A stretch of 64,000 nt of DNA from NCBI GenBank assembly GCA_963774625.1, contig CAVZFQ010000018.1:124001-188000 (forward strand). Reading direction: 5' to 3'. Under the pieces are notes generated by a model. It was not told the origin of the DNA. It worked only from the letters and a program-made list of their open reading frames with translations, and ran no database searches. Positions 15,681 to 24,748 of this stretch are shown here, piece after piece; positions within the stretch are counted from its first letter, which is position 1, and every line of letters starts with the position of its first letter. This stretch comes from VAXT01 sp963774625 (GTDB taxonomy: Bacteria > Actinomycetota > Thermoleophilia > Gaiellales > Gaiellaceae). Made by a program: the position numbers and the translations under genes.

Positions 15681-16517
15681 GTGCGCCGTCTCTCCTTTGC
15701 GCTGCTCGCCGCGGCCGTAGCGTTCGCCCTTGCACAGTCCGGGCGCAGCGCCGAGCCGCAGCCCTCTGTGGGACTGCTCGCGATCGGCGATTTCGGCGTC
15801 GCGGGTAGCCGCGAACGCAGCCTGGGGGCTGCGATGCGTCGCTTCGAGGCGCAAAACGACACCGATGCGCTCGTCACTCTCGGCGACAACGACTACACGG
15901 AGAGCCCCGCGAGCTTTCGGGCGGCCTGGGGCGAGAGCTTCGGCTGGTTGCGGCCTGCGGGCGTCGCCGTCGCCGGATCGCTGGGGAACCATGACGTCCG
16001 CGTGCAGCGGGGCCGGTATCAGTTCGCCGCCCTGTCGATGCCGGGGCCGTACTACCGCCGGAAGTTCGGCGACGTGGAGCTCTTCGTGCTGGACTCCAAC
16101 AACGTCAACGCCGCGCAGACCTCGTGGCTCGAACGAGCGCTCGCGTCCTCGAACGCTCTCTGGAAGGTGGCGGTCTTCCACCACCCAGCTTTCACCTGTG
16201 GCAGCTACCACTCTCACCGCGACGTCGTCAGGCGCTGGGTGCCGCTCTTCGAGCGCTACGGTGTCCGGCTTGCCCTTTCGGGACACGATCACAACTACCA
16301 GCGGTTCGTCCCGCGGCGGGGCGTGACGTATGTGGTTCACGGCGGTGGAGCAGGAGCGTTCTACGCGATCACCACTTGCCGGTCGTATCCGCGCCGAGTT
16401 CGCGCCCGCCGCGAGCACGGGTGGCTCTATCTCGTCTTCACCGACGACCGGATGACCGGCTGGACGGTGAACATGTCCGGCCGGCGGACCGACCGCTTCA
16501 CGGTCCTGCCGGAGTAA
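15681..16517 (+). CDS. Secreted metallophosphoesterase
   Basis: A 278-residue calcineurin-like phosphoesterase with a signal peptide (RRLSFALLAAAVAFALAQSG). Metal-binding blocks in order are IGDFGVAG, VTLGDNDYTES (the GDxxD position), GSLGNHDVR (GNHD), a histidine at AVFHHPAF, and SGHDHNYQRF (GHxH). The pattern is close to purple-acid-phosphatase-like and alkaline-phosphatase-type enzymes acting outside the membrane. The GTG at 15681 is the only possible start, because a TAA precedes it in frame. Substrate unknown. Confidence 0.87.
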   Translation: MRRLSFALLAAAVAFALAQSGRSAEPQPSVGLLAIGDFGVAGSRERSLGAAMRRFEAQNDTDALVTLGDNDYTESPASFRAAWGESFGWLRPAGVAVAGSLGNHDVRVQRGRYQFAALSMPGPYYRRKFGDVELFVLDSNNVNAAQTSWLERALASSNALWKVAVFHHPAFTCGSYHSHRDVVRRWVPLFERYGVRLALSGHDHNYQRFVPRRGVTYVVHGGGAGAFYAITTCRSYPRRVRARREHGWLYLVFTDDRMTGWTVNMSGRRTDRFTVLPE

Positions 16518-16524
16518 CGCTGAG

Positions 16525-17026
16525 CTAGCGCCAGCCACGCCGGTCGATCCAGGCGGACAGCTCACGTCCTGGACACAGGGTCGGCGTAAAGGCCGAGTGC
16601 GGGCGAACGTGCAGGGCGCGGGGATAGCGCCGCTGGTAGTCGCGGATCAGCTCGCCGAGTGCGTCCCGGGCCTGGCGGGTGACGTCCGCACGTCGGGTGT
16701 GTCGTCGCCGAGGAAGCAGACGGCGAAGTAGTGATCGTTCGCAGCCGTCGTTCCGTTCGCTGCGGTTCGAATCCCGTACCCGCGGCCGACGAAGACGTAC
16801 CCGTGCTTGCACACGAGATGTGAGTAGGCGATGTCGAGCCAGCCCTGCTCCTCCATGTGGTAGCGCTGGATGCCCTTGACCCGCCCGCGCAATTTGGCGT
16901 GGTTCACCTGCTCGTCCGAGTCCATGCCCGAGTAGTGCACGGCGACACCTCGCGCTGCGGGGGGCAGGAGGGCGTCGCGGCCCCGCGGAGGCACTGCGCC
17001 CCAGCCCTGCGTCCCACGACCTTCAC
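16525..17026 (-). CDS. PGRP/N-acetylmuramoyl-L-alanine amidase domain, two frameshifts
   Basis: Three pieces in different frames make one amidase_2/PGRP-like domain of about 166 residues. VKVVGRRA(W)GA lies near 17010, where one base is missing. Next comes GVAVHYSGMDSDEQVNHAKL, with the first zinc histidine. Then VFVGRGYGIRTAANGTTAAN is followed by a second break near 16680. The last piece is VTRQARDALGELIRDYQRRY, then VRPHSAFTPTLCPG with the other histidine and cysteine ligands. Such domains cleave the amide between muramic acid and the stem peptide. All key residues survive, so sequencing error or very recent damage is more likely than old decay. It diverges from pdxS. Confidence 0.72.
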
Positions 17027-17046
17027 AAGGGCAGTATCGCGGCCAC

Positions 17047-17052
17047 TACAAT
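17047..17052 (+). promoter_or_regulatory. -10 box, leaderless promoter of pdxS
   Basis: TACAAT lies seven bases before the ATG at 17060. This favours that start over the GTG at 17054. Confidence 0.55.
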
Positions 17053-17059
17053 CGTGTCG

Positions 17060-17944
17060 ATGCTCGAAATCGGCTCCATGCGGGTCAAGACCGGTCTCGC
17101 CGAGATGCTCAAGGGCGGCGTGATCATGGACGTCACGAACGCCGAGCAGGCGCTCATCGCCGAGGACGCCGGCGCCGTGGCCGTCATGGCCCTCGAGCGC
17201 GTGCCCGCGGACATCCGAGCGCAGGGCGGCGTCGCCCGCATGGCCGATCCGGACAAGGTGACCGAGATCCAGGAGGCCGTGTCGATCCCGGTCATGGCCA
17301 AGGCTCGGATCGGTCACTTCGTCGAGGCCCAGATCCTGGAGGCGCTCGAGGTCGACTACATCGACGAGAGCGAAGTGCTGACGCCGGCCGACGAGGAGCA
17401 CCACATCGACAAGTGGGGCTTCACGGTGCCGTTCGTCTGCGGCTGCCGCGAGCTGGGGGAGGCGCTGCGGCGCATCTCCGAGGGCGCGGCGATGATCCGC
17501 ACGAAAGGCGAGGCGGGCACCGGCGACATCGTCAACGCCGTCCGGCACATGCGCGCGGTCATGGGCGGGATCCGCCGGCTGGGTGCGCTGCGCGAGGACG
17601 AGCTGTACGTCGAGGCGAAGAACCTGCGCGCGCCGTACGAGCTGGTGAAGTGGGTCGCCGAGAACGAGAAGCTGCCCGTCGTCATGTTCACCGCGGGCGG
17701 GATCGCGACGCCGGCCGACGCGGCGATCTGCATGCAGCTGGGCGCCGACGGCGTCTTCGTCGGCTCGGGGATCTACAAGTCGGACAACCCGTCGGTGCGG
17801 GCGAAGGCGATCGTCGAGGCGACGACGCATTTCCGCGACGCCGAGGTGCTTGCGCGGGTCTCGCGCGGCCTCGGTGAGGCGATGAGCGGCCTCGCGGCGG
17901 CCGGCATTCCCGAAGCAGAGCTGCTCGAAGCCAGAGGCTGGTAA
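17060..17944 (+). CDS. pdxS: Pyridoxal 5'-phosphate synthase, lyase subunit PdxS
   Basis: A 294-residue (beta/alpha)8 synthase subunit. It condenses ribose 5-phosphate, glyceraldehyde 3-phosphate and ammonia from PdxT to form PLP. Near-invariant blocks are GLAEMLKGGVIMDVTNAEQA, the lysine-bearing IPVMAKARIGHFVEAQILEA, and the second active-site lysine in IRTKGEAGTGDIVNAVRHMR. The C-terminal GADGVFVGSGIYKSDNP is the phosphate-binding end. pdxT follows after four bases, and both form the cytosolic 12+12 complex. Expression appears to start from a leaderless promoter. Confidence 0.97.
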   Translation: MLEIGSMRVKTGLAEMLKGGVIMDVTNAEQALIAEDAGAVAVMALERVPADIRAQGGVARMADPDKVTEIQEAVSIPVMAKARIGHFVEAQILEALEVDYIDESEVLTPADEEHHIDKWGFTVPFVCGCRELGEALRRISEGAAMIRTKGEAGTGDIVNAVRHMRAVMGGIRRLGALREDELYVEAKNLRAPYELVKWVAENEKLPVVMFTAGGIATPADAAICMQLGADGVFVGSGIYKSDNPSVRAKAIVEATTHFRDAEVLARVSRGLGEAMSGLAAAGIPEAELLEARGW

Positions 17945-17948
17945 TCCC

Positions 17949-18500
17949 GTGCGGGTCGGGGTGTTGGCCGTCCAGGGCAACTTCCGTGAGCACGCGGCGA
18001 TGCTGCGACGGCTCGGCGCGGAAGTGGTCGAGGTTCGCATGCCCGAGGAGCTCGAAGGGCTCGACGGCCTGGTCGTTCCGGGCGGCGAGTCCACGGCCAT
18101 CGCCCGCCTGATCGAGGTCTACGGGCTCGAAGGGCCGATTCTCGAGTTCGAGCGGCCCATCCTCGGCACCTGCGCGGGGCTGATCATGCTCGACCGAGAG
18201 CACCTCGGCCTGCTCGACCTCTCGGTGCGGCGCAATGCCTACGGCCGGCAGGTTGCGAGCTTCGAGACCGATCTCGACCTCGCCGGCGACGACGAGCCTT
18301 TGCGCGGGGTCTTCATCCGCGCCCCGCGCGTCGAGCGCGGGCCCGGGGTCGAGATCCTGGCCACCCTCGACGGTGAGCCCGTCCTTGTGCGACAGGGCCG
18401 CTTCCTGGCCGCTACCTTCCACCCGGAGCTGACCGACGACACTCGCGTGCACGAGCTCTTTCTCGAGGCCGTGAGGGAGGAGGCCAATGTCCGGGCATAG
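17949..18500 (+). CDS. pdxT: Pyridoxal 5'-phosphate synthase, glutaminase subunit PdxT
   Basis: A 183-residue class I glutamine amidotransferase that feeds ammonia to PdxS. The start VGVLAVQGNFREHAAMLRRL and the PGGESTA oxyanion loop are diagnostic. The triad is the cysteine in ILGTCAGLIML and the histidine-glutamate in TFHPELTDD. It uses a GTG start and overlaps the yebC start by 14 bases, so pdxS, pdxT and yebC are one transcript. Confidence 0.96.
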   Translation: MRVGVLAVQGNFREHAAMLRRLGAEVVEVRMPEELEGLDGLVVPGGESTAIARLIEVYGLEGPILEFERPILGTCAGLIMLDREHLGLLDLSVRRNAYGRQVASFETDLDLAGDDEPLRGVFIRAPRVERGPGVEILATLDGEPVLVRQGRFLAATFHPELTDDTRVHELFLEAVREEANVRA

Positions 18501-19239
18501 CAAGTGGTCATCGATCAAGCACAAGAAGGGTGTCGCCGACGCCAGGCGCGGCCAGCTCTTCTCGAAGCTCTCGCGGGCGATCATCGTCGCCGCGCGTGAG
18601 GGCGGCCCCGACCCGAGCGCGAACCTGGCTCTCCAGAACGCCATCGACAAGGCGCGCTCGTACTCGGTGCCGAAGGACAACATCGAGCGTGCGATCGCGA
18701 GAGGCTCGGGCGCCGACGCGGACGAGCAGGCGTTCGAGACCGTGGTCTACGAGGGCTACGGCCCCGGCGGCGTCGCCGTGCTCGTCGAGGCGCTGACCGA
18801 CAACCGCAACCGCACCGCCGCCGACGTGCGCCAGGCGTTCACGAAGAACGACGGCAATCTCGGCGAGTCCGGCTCGGTCGCGTGGCTCTTCGAGCGGAAG
18901 GGCGTCCTGCTCGTCGGCGGCTCGGCTGACGAGGACGAGCTCATGCTCGCGGCCGCCGATGCCGGCGCCGAGGACGTCGAGCGCGAGGAGTCGAGTTTCC
19001 GAGTGACCTCGGCGCCCGAAGACCTGCACGCAGTGCGCGCCGCGCTCGAGCAGGCCGGGATCACGATCGAGTCGAGCGAGGCGACGATGCTCCCGAAGAC
19101 GAACGTCTCAGTCGAGGACGAGGCGGTCGCCAAGAAAGTGGTGCGCCTGATGGACGTGCTCGAGGAGAACGAAGACGTGCAGTCGGTCTACGCGAACTTC
19201 GATATCCCGGAGCGCGTGCTCGAAGCCGTCGCCGGCTAG
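18487..19239 (+). CDS. YebC/PmpR-family protein
   Basis: A full-length (250-residue) YebC family protein. It opens with the signature SGHSKWSSIKHKKGVADARR and carries YEGYGPGGVAVLVEALTDNR in domain 2. Family members act as DNA-binding regulators in some bacteria and, as shown for YebC2/TACO1-type proteins, help ribosomes through difficult peptides in others. Placement with pdxST and just upstream of ruvCAB is frequent among actinobacteria, although here secreted-protein genes intervene. Its stop overlaps the stop of the convergent gene by four bases. Confidence 0.95.
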   Translation: MSGHSKWSSIKHKKGVADARRGQLFSKLSRAIIVAAREGGPDPSANLALQNAIDKARSYSVPKDNIERAIARGSGADADEQAFETVVYEGYGPGGVAVLVEALTDNRNRTAADVRQAFTKNDGNLGESGSVAWLFERKGVLLVGGSADEDELMLAAADAGAEDVEREESSFRVTSAPEDLHAVRAALEQAGITIESSEATMLPKTNVSVEDEAVAKKVVRLMDVLEENEDVQSVYANFDIPERVLEAVAG

Positions 19240-20138
19240 CGCCGCCCGCGCCCGGCCAGCAGGGCCCGGCTCTCGGCCTTGAAGCCGGCCATGTTGACCG
19301 TTACGCGGTACGCGCCTCGACGCCCGGGTCTCAGCGAGTAGAAGCCACGATCGCTCGTCTTGGCGCGGGCGACGCGAACCCAGCTGCCGCCCTGCTTCCG
19401 TTCGAGAGCGATCGGCGCTCCGACGACTGGAGCCAGGAAACGGTCGACGACCTTGCCGCGCACTGATCGGCCACGGTCGACCGTGCGAGCGGCCACGATC
19501 TTCGGCGCCAGGTTTCCGCGGAGCCGGATGCGCGAGAGCGCGAGCAGCGCCTGGCCGCGGTGCCAGGTCGACGCGGAGATCGACCCCTTCACCACGAAGT
19601 CGTCGCTCCCGGGCTCGACCAGATCCATATGAACCACGGCGTGCAGGTTCTGCGCGAGCGGGAACGCAAGCACGGCCTCGAAGCGGGCGTCGTTCCCGCC
19701 GGGATTCAGCAGGGTGTACTCGGCGAGGATCGTGCCGATCACCCGCTTCCCGACGACGCGCGTGATGGAGATCCCACCTCGCTGGTCGCGCCGCCAGCTC
19801 GGCTGGCGCACATGCCGGGCCACGATCTGCTCCGGCTGGCTCGTGGCGAAGTCGTCGAACGAGAGCCGCCAGTCGATCTTCGTCGGCCCGCCGACGGCCG
19901 GGTCGCTCCTGGCCTGGTAGGCGGGCCCGATCCACGAGCCCTCAGAGCCCGTGAACGTCGCCCGGTTGTACTCGTCCGGCGATGCGAGCTCGATCACCAG
20001 GCCGGGCGGGAGATCTCGGCCCGCGCGTACGGAATCCGTGATCGGGAACCGTTCGACGACCCCCGCCCCGGCGAGCTGGACAGCTCCCACCACGGTGGCG
20101 AGCCCGACAAAAATGCCCACGAGGAGCGCGCGCCGCAT
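19236..20138 (-). CDS. Secreted protein with C-terminal Ig-like (carboxypeptidase-regulatory-type) domain
   Basis: A 300-residue exported protein. The N-terminus RRALLVGIFVGLATVVGAVQ is a signal peptide or anchor. The middle part (WRLSFDDFATSQPEQIVARH and later IGTILAEYTLLNPGGNDARF) is beta-rich and unrecognised. The last 70 residues, VRGKVVDRFLAPVVGAPIAL and SDRGFYSLRPGRRGAYRVTV, read as a CarboxypepD_reg/Ig-like fold. It lies directly downstream of the cupredoxin genes on the same strand, and the C-terminus of the first cupredoxin protein has a similar arginine-rich Ig-like end, suggesting a shared cell-surface role. Confidence 0.65.
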   Translation of the reverse strand: MRRALLVGIFVGLATVVGAVQLAGAGVVERFPITDSVRAGRDLPPGLVIELASPDEYNRATFTGSEGSWIGPAYQARSDPAVGGPTKIDWRLSFDDFATSQPEQIVARHVRQPSWRRDQRGGISITRVVGKRVIGTILAEYTLLNPGGNDARFEAVLAFPLAQNLHAVVHMDLVEPGSDDFVVKGSISASTWHRGQALLALSRIRLRGNLAPKIVAARTVDRGRSVRGKVVDRFLAPVVGAPIALERKQGGSWVRVARAKTSDRGFYSLRPGRRGAYRVTVNMAGFKAESRALLAGRGRR

Positions 20139-20145
20139 CGGCTAC

Positions 20146-20151
20146 AAGGTA
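20146..20151 (-). promoter_or_regulatory. -10 box, leaderless promoter
   Basis: TACCTT lies seven bases before the ATG at 20138, with no Shine-Dalgarno sequence. Confidence 0.45.
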
Positions 20152-20154
20152 GCG

Positions 20155-20190
20155 GAGAGGCCGCGCCGACTCCGGTCGACGCGGCCTCTC
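20155..20190 (-). terminator. Hairpin terminator after the first cupredoxin gene
   Basis: Perfect 11-base arms, GAGAGGCCGCG (20155-20165) and CGCGGCCTCTC (20180-20190), enclose a 14-base loop. It begins 15 bases beyond the stop of the cupredoxin gene. There is no T run. Confidence 0.6.
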
Positions 20191-20204
20191 GACCAGGAGG
20201 AGAG

Positions 20205-22304
20205 CTAGAGGCGAACGGGGCGGATAAGCGTCTGCCGCTTGCCCGCGTCCATGACGATGACCTGTACGCGGTAGAGGCCGCGCTTGGCGCGCGCCGGCAG
20301 CCGCAGCCGCTTGACGTTCGAGCCCGTCTTGAGGGCGGTCTTCATCGCGACCACGGCGCGGGCCTTGCGGAGGAGCCGGATCTGTCCGGTGGCTTTCTTG
20401 TTGAGGGCCAGCTTGACGACGATCTGTCGGCCGGCCTTGGACACGCGGAGCGACGAGACCTTGAGCTTCACCTGCTTGGGTGGACCTGCCGTGACCGTGA
20501 AGGAGCCCTTCATGAGCGGCGCATGCGGGTCACAGACGAACCGGTACGTGCCCGGCTTCAGGTCGACGCTCCACTTCGTCGTGCCGACCCAGGGGACTGT
20601 TGTGGTCTTCGTCAGGCCGGGGCCTGTCAGGTGGAAGTTGTGGTCCTTCGTCTGGTCGCGCACCTCGATCGTGTACTTGCCGGCCTGGAGCTGCTCGGCC
20701 TTCTGGCCGTTCGCGAGCTTGAGGTCGATCGAGTAGTTCGAGCGGACGGTGGCGATCAGGATCCCGGGCGGAGCGGGTGCGGGCGGCGGGGGCGGTGGTG
20801 GGGGAGGTGGCGGAGGAGGAGCCGGGCCGCTGGAGACGGTGAAGGAGCCGGTCATCCCGTCACGGTGCGGGTCGCAGACGTAGGTGTAGGTGCCCGTCGA
20901 GAGGGTGACCGTCCAGGTGACGACGCCCGTTCCGGCGACGCTGGTCGCAAGGTCGACGCCCGGGCCCGTCAGGTGGAAGTTGTGCTCGGACGCCTGGTCG
21001 TCGACCTGGATCGTGTACGTGCCGGGGGCGACCTGGGTCACTGCCTGGCCGTCGGGGTGCTTGACGTCGATCGTGTAGTTCGGGCGGACGGTGGCGATCA
21101 GCGTGCCACCGGCGGAGGGAGGTGGAGGTGGGGGAGGCGGAGGCGGCGGTGGTGGTGGCGGCGGCGGAGGCGGAGGCGGAGGGGTGGTGGCGGCGGGCCG
21201 GCGGTGACCGTGAACGATCCGAACATGCCGTCCGAATGAGGGTCGCAGACGTAGTTGTAGGTTCCTGGGACGAACGACACCGTCCAGGTCTGGGTGCCGA
21301 CGAACGCGACCGTGGTCGAGTTGTTGACCCCGCCAGGCCCGGTCAGGTGGAAGTTGTGCTGGCCGTCTGGTCGTTGACCTGGATCGTGTACTGGCCGGCC
21401 TGCAGAGTCGTGACCGCACTGCCGTCGGGGTGGCGCAGGTTGATCTGGTACGTGGAGGTGACGGTTGCATTCAGCGTGCCGCCCGGCGGGGGTGGAGGCG
21501 GAGGCGGCGGCGGTGGCGGTGGCGGTGGCGGTGGCGGTGGCGGCGGCGGGGGAGGAGGGGCGGCGGAGGCGGCGGTCCGCCGCTCGTGACCGTGAACGAT
21601 CCGAACATGCCGCCCGAGTGCGGATCGCAGACGTAGTTGTAGGTTCCCGGGACGAACGACACCGTCCAGGTCTGGGTGCCGACGAACGCGACCGCGGTCG
21701 AGTTGTTCACCCCGCCCGGCCCGGTGAGGTGGAAGTTGTGCTGGTCCGTCTGGTCGTTGACCTGGATCGTGTACTGGCCCGCCTGGAGCGACGTGACCGC
21801 TGACCGTCGGGATGGCGGAGGCTGATCTGGTACGCGGCGGTGACGGTCGCATTCAGCGTGCCGCCCGGAGGAGGCGGGGGCGGCGGTGGGGGCGGCGGAG
21901 GCGGCGGAGGCCCAGAGCCGGCGCGGAACTCGCCGTACATGAAGTCGTGGTGCGGATCGCACTCGAACTCGTACTCGTCCCCGGGCCGGAAGGTGACCGT
22001 CCATGTGACCTGGCCGACGAATTCCTCGTCGGTCTCCTCGTCGACTCCCGTCGCCCTTGAGTTCGAAGTTGTGGATGGACGAGTAGTCGTGGATGGTGAC
22101 CTGGTACGTCCCGGCCGGAATCGTGCGACCTCTCAAATCGCCTTCGGAGTCCCGGATCGAGATGTCGTAGCCCGGGCCGACGAAGCCGACGAGCGTGGGC
22201 AGAGAAGGCTGGGAGGCACTTGCCTCCGCGCGCACGGCAGCCGGGATGACGGCGACCAGCGAGACGAGCAAGAGCAGGGGCAGTGCGCGGGCGATAAGAG
22301 TCAT
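20205..22304 (-). CDS. Secreted five-domain cupredoxin protein with polyproline linkers, frameshifted
   Basis: About 700 residues if repaired. A signal peptide (TLIARALPLLLLVSLVAVIP) is followed by five type-1-copper-like domains. Each has a first histidine in HNF(H/E)L and a late CDPHxxxM loop (CDPHHDFMYG, CDPHSGGMFG, CDPHSDGMFG, CDPHRDGMTG, CDPHAPLMKG). That is the His, Cys-x2-His-x3-Met set of a blue copper site. Polyproline linkers of 12-22 residues separate the domains, and an arginine-rich Ig-like tail (VKLKVSSLRVSKAGRQIVVK) ends the protein. Frames break near 22055, 21802, 21362 and 21190. At 21362 the neighbouring repeat shows exactly one missing T. AGGAG precedes the ATG. The role may be periplasmic or surface electron transfer or copper storage (inference). 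Confidence 0.78.
21478..21570 (+). repeat. GGN tract encoding a polyproline linker (minus strand)
   Basis: A run of GGC/GGT/GGA triplets encodes prolines on the minus strand. Similar tracts lie near 20785-20820, 21115-21185, 21868-21912, 22910-22950, 23255-23338 and 24145-24235. They separate cupredoxin domains and are likely places for replication slippage and assembly error. Confidence 0.7.
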
Positions 22305-22393
22305 GTGGGCGAGGCTCCTATTTCGGATGCACGAGACCGGGGCAAGGTAGCCCCGCCCTGGTTAGGCCTCGGTAAAGCCTCTTTAAGGCTTGT

Positions 22394-24639
22394 TCAGCGG
22401 CGGCCGCGGCTGACGACGAGCGTGACCCGCGTGCCTCTGCGCACTCGGATTCCGGCCCTCGGGCTCTGGCGCAGGACACGCCCGCGCTGTCTTGCCGAGC
22501 GAGCGGAGCGGACGCGTCCGACCCGACAGCCGGCCCTGCGGATCAGCCTGCGCGCAGTGGCCAGTGTCCGCGTGACGACGCGCGGCACGCGGCACCGGGC
22601 CTGAGGCGGCGGCGGTGTGGCCGAGACCCTGAACGTCCCCCGCATCGTCGCTGCGTGGGGATCGCAGACGAAGAGGTACGTGCCGGCAGCGAGCGTCACC
22701 GTCCAGGTCGCAGTGCCGGTGAACGCGACTGTCGTCGTCTGGTTCACGCCGGGGCCGGTGAGATGGAAGTTGTGGATCTGCGACCGGTCGCGCACGGTGA
22801 TCACGTACCTGCCCGGGGTCAGGTGGGTGACGCGGACGCCGTTCCGCGTGAGCGTGATGTCTGACCCGTTGTTCGTGCCGACTGTTGCCACCAAGGCCCC
22901 GGGCGGAGTCGGCGGAGGCGGAGGCGGCGGGGGTGGTGGGGTGGCGGCGGTGGCGGCGGTGGCTGGGCCCGACCCAACCGTGAACGATCCGAGCATGTGG
23001 GTCGAGGTGCGGGTCGCACACGTAGTTGTAGCTGCCTTCGAGCGAATGTCACCGTCCAGTCGACCGCGCCGACGAACGCGACGTCGTCGTCTGGTTGACT
23101 CCGCCGGGCCCGGTCAGGTGGAAGTTGTGGATCGCGCGACTGGTCGTCGACATGAACGGTGTACGCGCCGGGCTGCGAGGTGGGTGACCAGGGTTCCGTC
23201 CGGATGCTTGAGGTCGATCGTGTAGTTCTCCGGACGGTCGCGACGAGGGCGCCCGGCGGTGGTGGAGGCGGTGGCGGAGGTGGCGGTGGCGGTGGCGGGG
23301 GCGGTGGAGGTGGTGGCGGTGGAGGAGGAGGCGGAGGACCGATCGGCGTAACCGTGAACTCGCCCCACATGAAGTCCTCATGCGGGTCACAGAGATAGCG
23401 ATACACACCCGGGGAGAGATTGACCTGCCAGGTCACGGTCTCGACAAGCGGTTCGCTGGTGAACAAATCGACCCCACCGGGGCCTCTCAGGCGGTAATTG
23501 TGAAAGGTCGATAGGTCTCGAACCTCGATGGTGTACGGGCCAGCGGGGAGTGTCGTGACCTCGGTGTTATCCGGAAACCGCAGATCGATCGTGAAGTCGT
23601 CGAGGGCGCGCCCAATCAGGTCGGGCGTGCCACGTGTCCTTAAGACTGGTCGCCCCTTGCTGAGAACGAGGTTCACCTTCGTACCGCGGCGCAGCGTGAG
23701 TCCAGCGCGCCGGCTCTGGCTCACGACCCGGCCCTTCGGTCGCGCCGAGCGCACGTAGCGCAAGCGTCCGACGGCGCAATTCGAGCGCCGAATCGTCCGC
23801 CGGGCGACGGCAAGCGTCCTTCCGACGACTTTCGGCACGCGGCACCGTATGGGTGCCGCCACGGTCCCGACCGTGAAGGAGCCCTTGAGCGTCAACGCAT
23901 GGGGGTCGCAGGCGAACCTGTACGTCCCCCTCGTGAGGTTCAGCGTCCAGATTGGGTGAACGATCTCTTCGACCCCGGTCCAGAGGTTCACTCCCGGCCC
24001 GGTGAGGTGGAAGTTGTGAACGGTCGAGAAGTCGTGCACCTGGATGTCGTATGACCCGGGCTGAAGGTTGAAGACGGGCCGCCCATCGGCATGGAAGAGC
24101 TCGATTCGCTGGCTGGGGCCGACGGTCGCGATGAGATCAGGCGGTCCAGGCGGGGCAGGAGGCGGCGGTGGAACAGGCGGCGGCGGGCCGGGGGGCGGGG
24201 GGCCTGGCGGAGGCGGCGGCGGCGGCGGGCCTCCGCCCGGATCGTGGACCGTGATCGTGCCGTACATGAGGTCCGGGTGCGCGTCGCACTGGAACCGGTA
24301 GACACCCTCGACCGGTAGCGAGAACGGCCGTATCTCGTCAAGGTCTTGTTCTTCCACGCCCGTCGAGTAATCGGTCCCGCCGGGCCCGGTCAGGTGGAAG
24401 TTGTGCTGGGGGCTCTCGTCGATGAAGCGGACTTGGTACTGCCCGATGTTGAGATGTCCGATGTCGTGACTGCCGCCGGGGTACGTAAACGCGACTACCC
24501 AGACGCCGTCACGAAGCGAGACGTGGGCCTCGAAGTCGTATTCGAGACCGTTTGTGCGCGCGTCGCCGGCTGCGGGCAGCAGCCCGATGACCGTGACGAG
24601 CGCGGCCGCCAGCAACAGGGTCTTTACATGACGCTTCAG
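22394..24639 (-). CDS. Secreted five-domain cupredoxin protein with two PASTA domains, frameshifted
   Basis: About 745 residues if repaired. The order is signal peptide, cupredoxin 1 (HNFHLTGPGGTDYS, CDAHPDLMYG), proline linker, cupredoxin 2 (CDPHALTLKG, with leucine where methionine is expected), and PASTA 1 (CRVPKVVGRTLAVARRTIRR). These are followed by cupredoxin 3 (FHNYRLRGPG, CDPHEDFMWG), linker, cupredoxin 4 (broken by indels at about 22990-23230), linker, cupredoxin 5 (CDPHAATMRG) and PASTA 2 (CRVPRVVTRTLATARRLIRR). The start is chosen at CTG 24639, which follows GGAGGAAGGGC and yields the signal peptide KRHVKTLLLAAALVTVIGLL; a TTG at 24615 is the alternative. PASTA domains usually bind cell-wall fragments, so wall anchoring is inferred. 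Confidence 0.76.
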
Positions 24640-24659
24640 GCCCTTCCTCCTCCCCCTGG

Positions 24660-24689
24660 AGCCTACTTCACCATCGGTTTTACGCCCAA
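24660..24689 (-). promoter_or_regulatory. Promoter of the second cupredoxin gene
   Basis: TTGGGC (24689-24684) and TAGGCT (24665-24660) are separated by 18 bases, followed by a purine-rich GGGGGAGGAGGAAGG ribosome site before the gene. It is back to back with the ruvC promoter. Confidence 0.45.
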
Positions 24690-24736
24690 AGGAGGTTTTC
24701 GGTTTGGTACGAGGGAGGAACGTCCGACCCCGCGCC

Positions 24737-24742
24737 TAAGGT
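24737..24742 (+). promoter_or_regulatory. -10 box, leaderless promoter of ruvC
   Basis: TAAGGT lies six bases before the GTG at 24749, with no ribosome binding site. Confidence 0.5.
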
Positions 24743-24748
24743 CGAGAC

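Noticed and set aside
21115..21185. GGN-rich repeats as a possible CRISPR or satellite array
   Set aside because: There are no spacers and the triplets encode proline linkers on the minus strand.
21471..21852. Long arginine-rich frames within the cupredoxin region
   Set aside because: They are out-of-frame readings of the copper domains after indels; cupredoxin motifs appear only when frames are joined.
24640..24748. Riboswitch between the cupredoxin and ruvC genes
   Set aside because: The gap is only about 110 bases, fits two divergent promoters and shows no known aptamer core.
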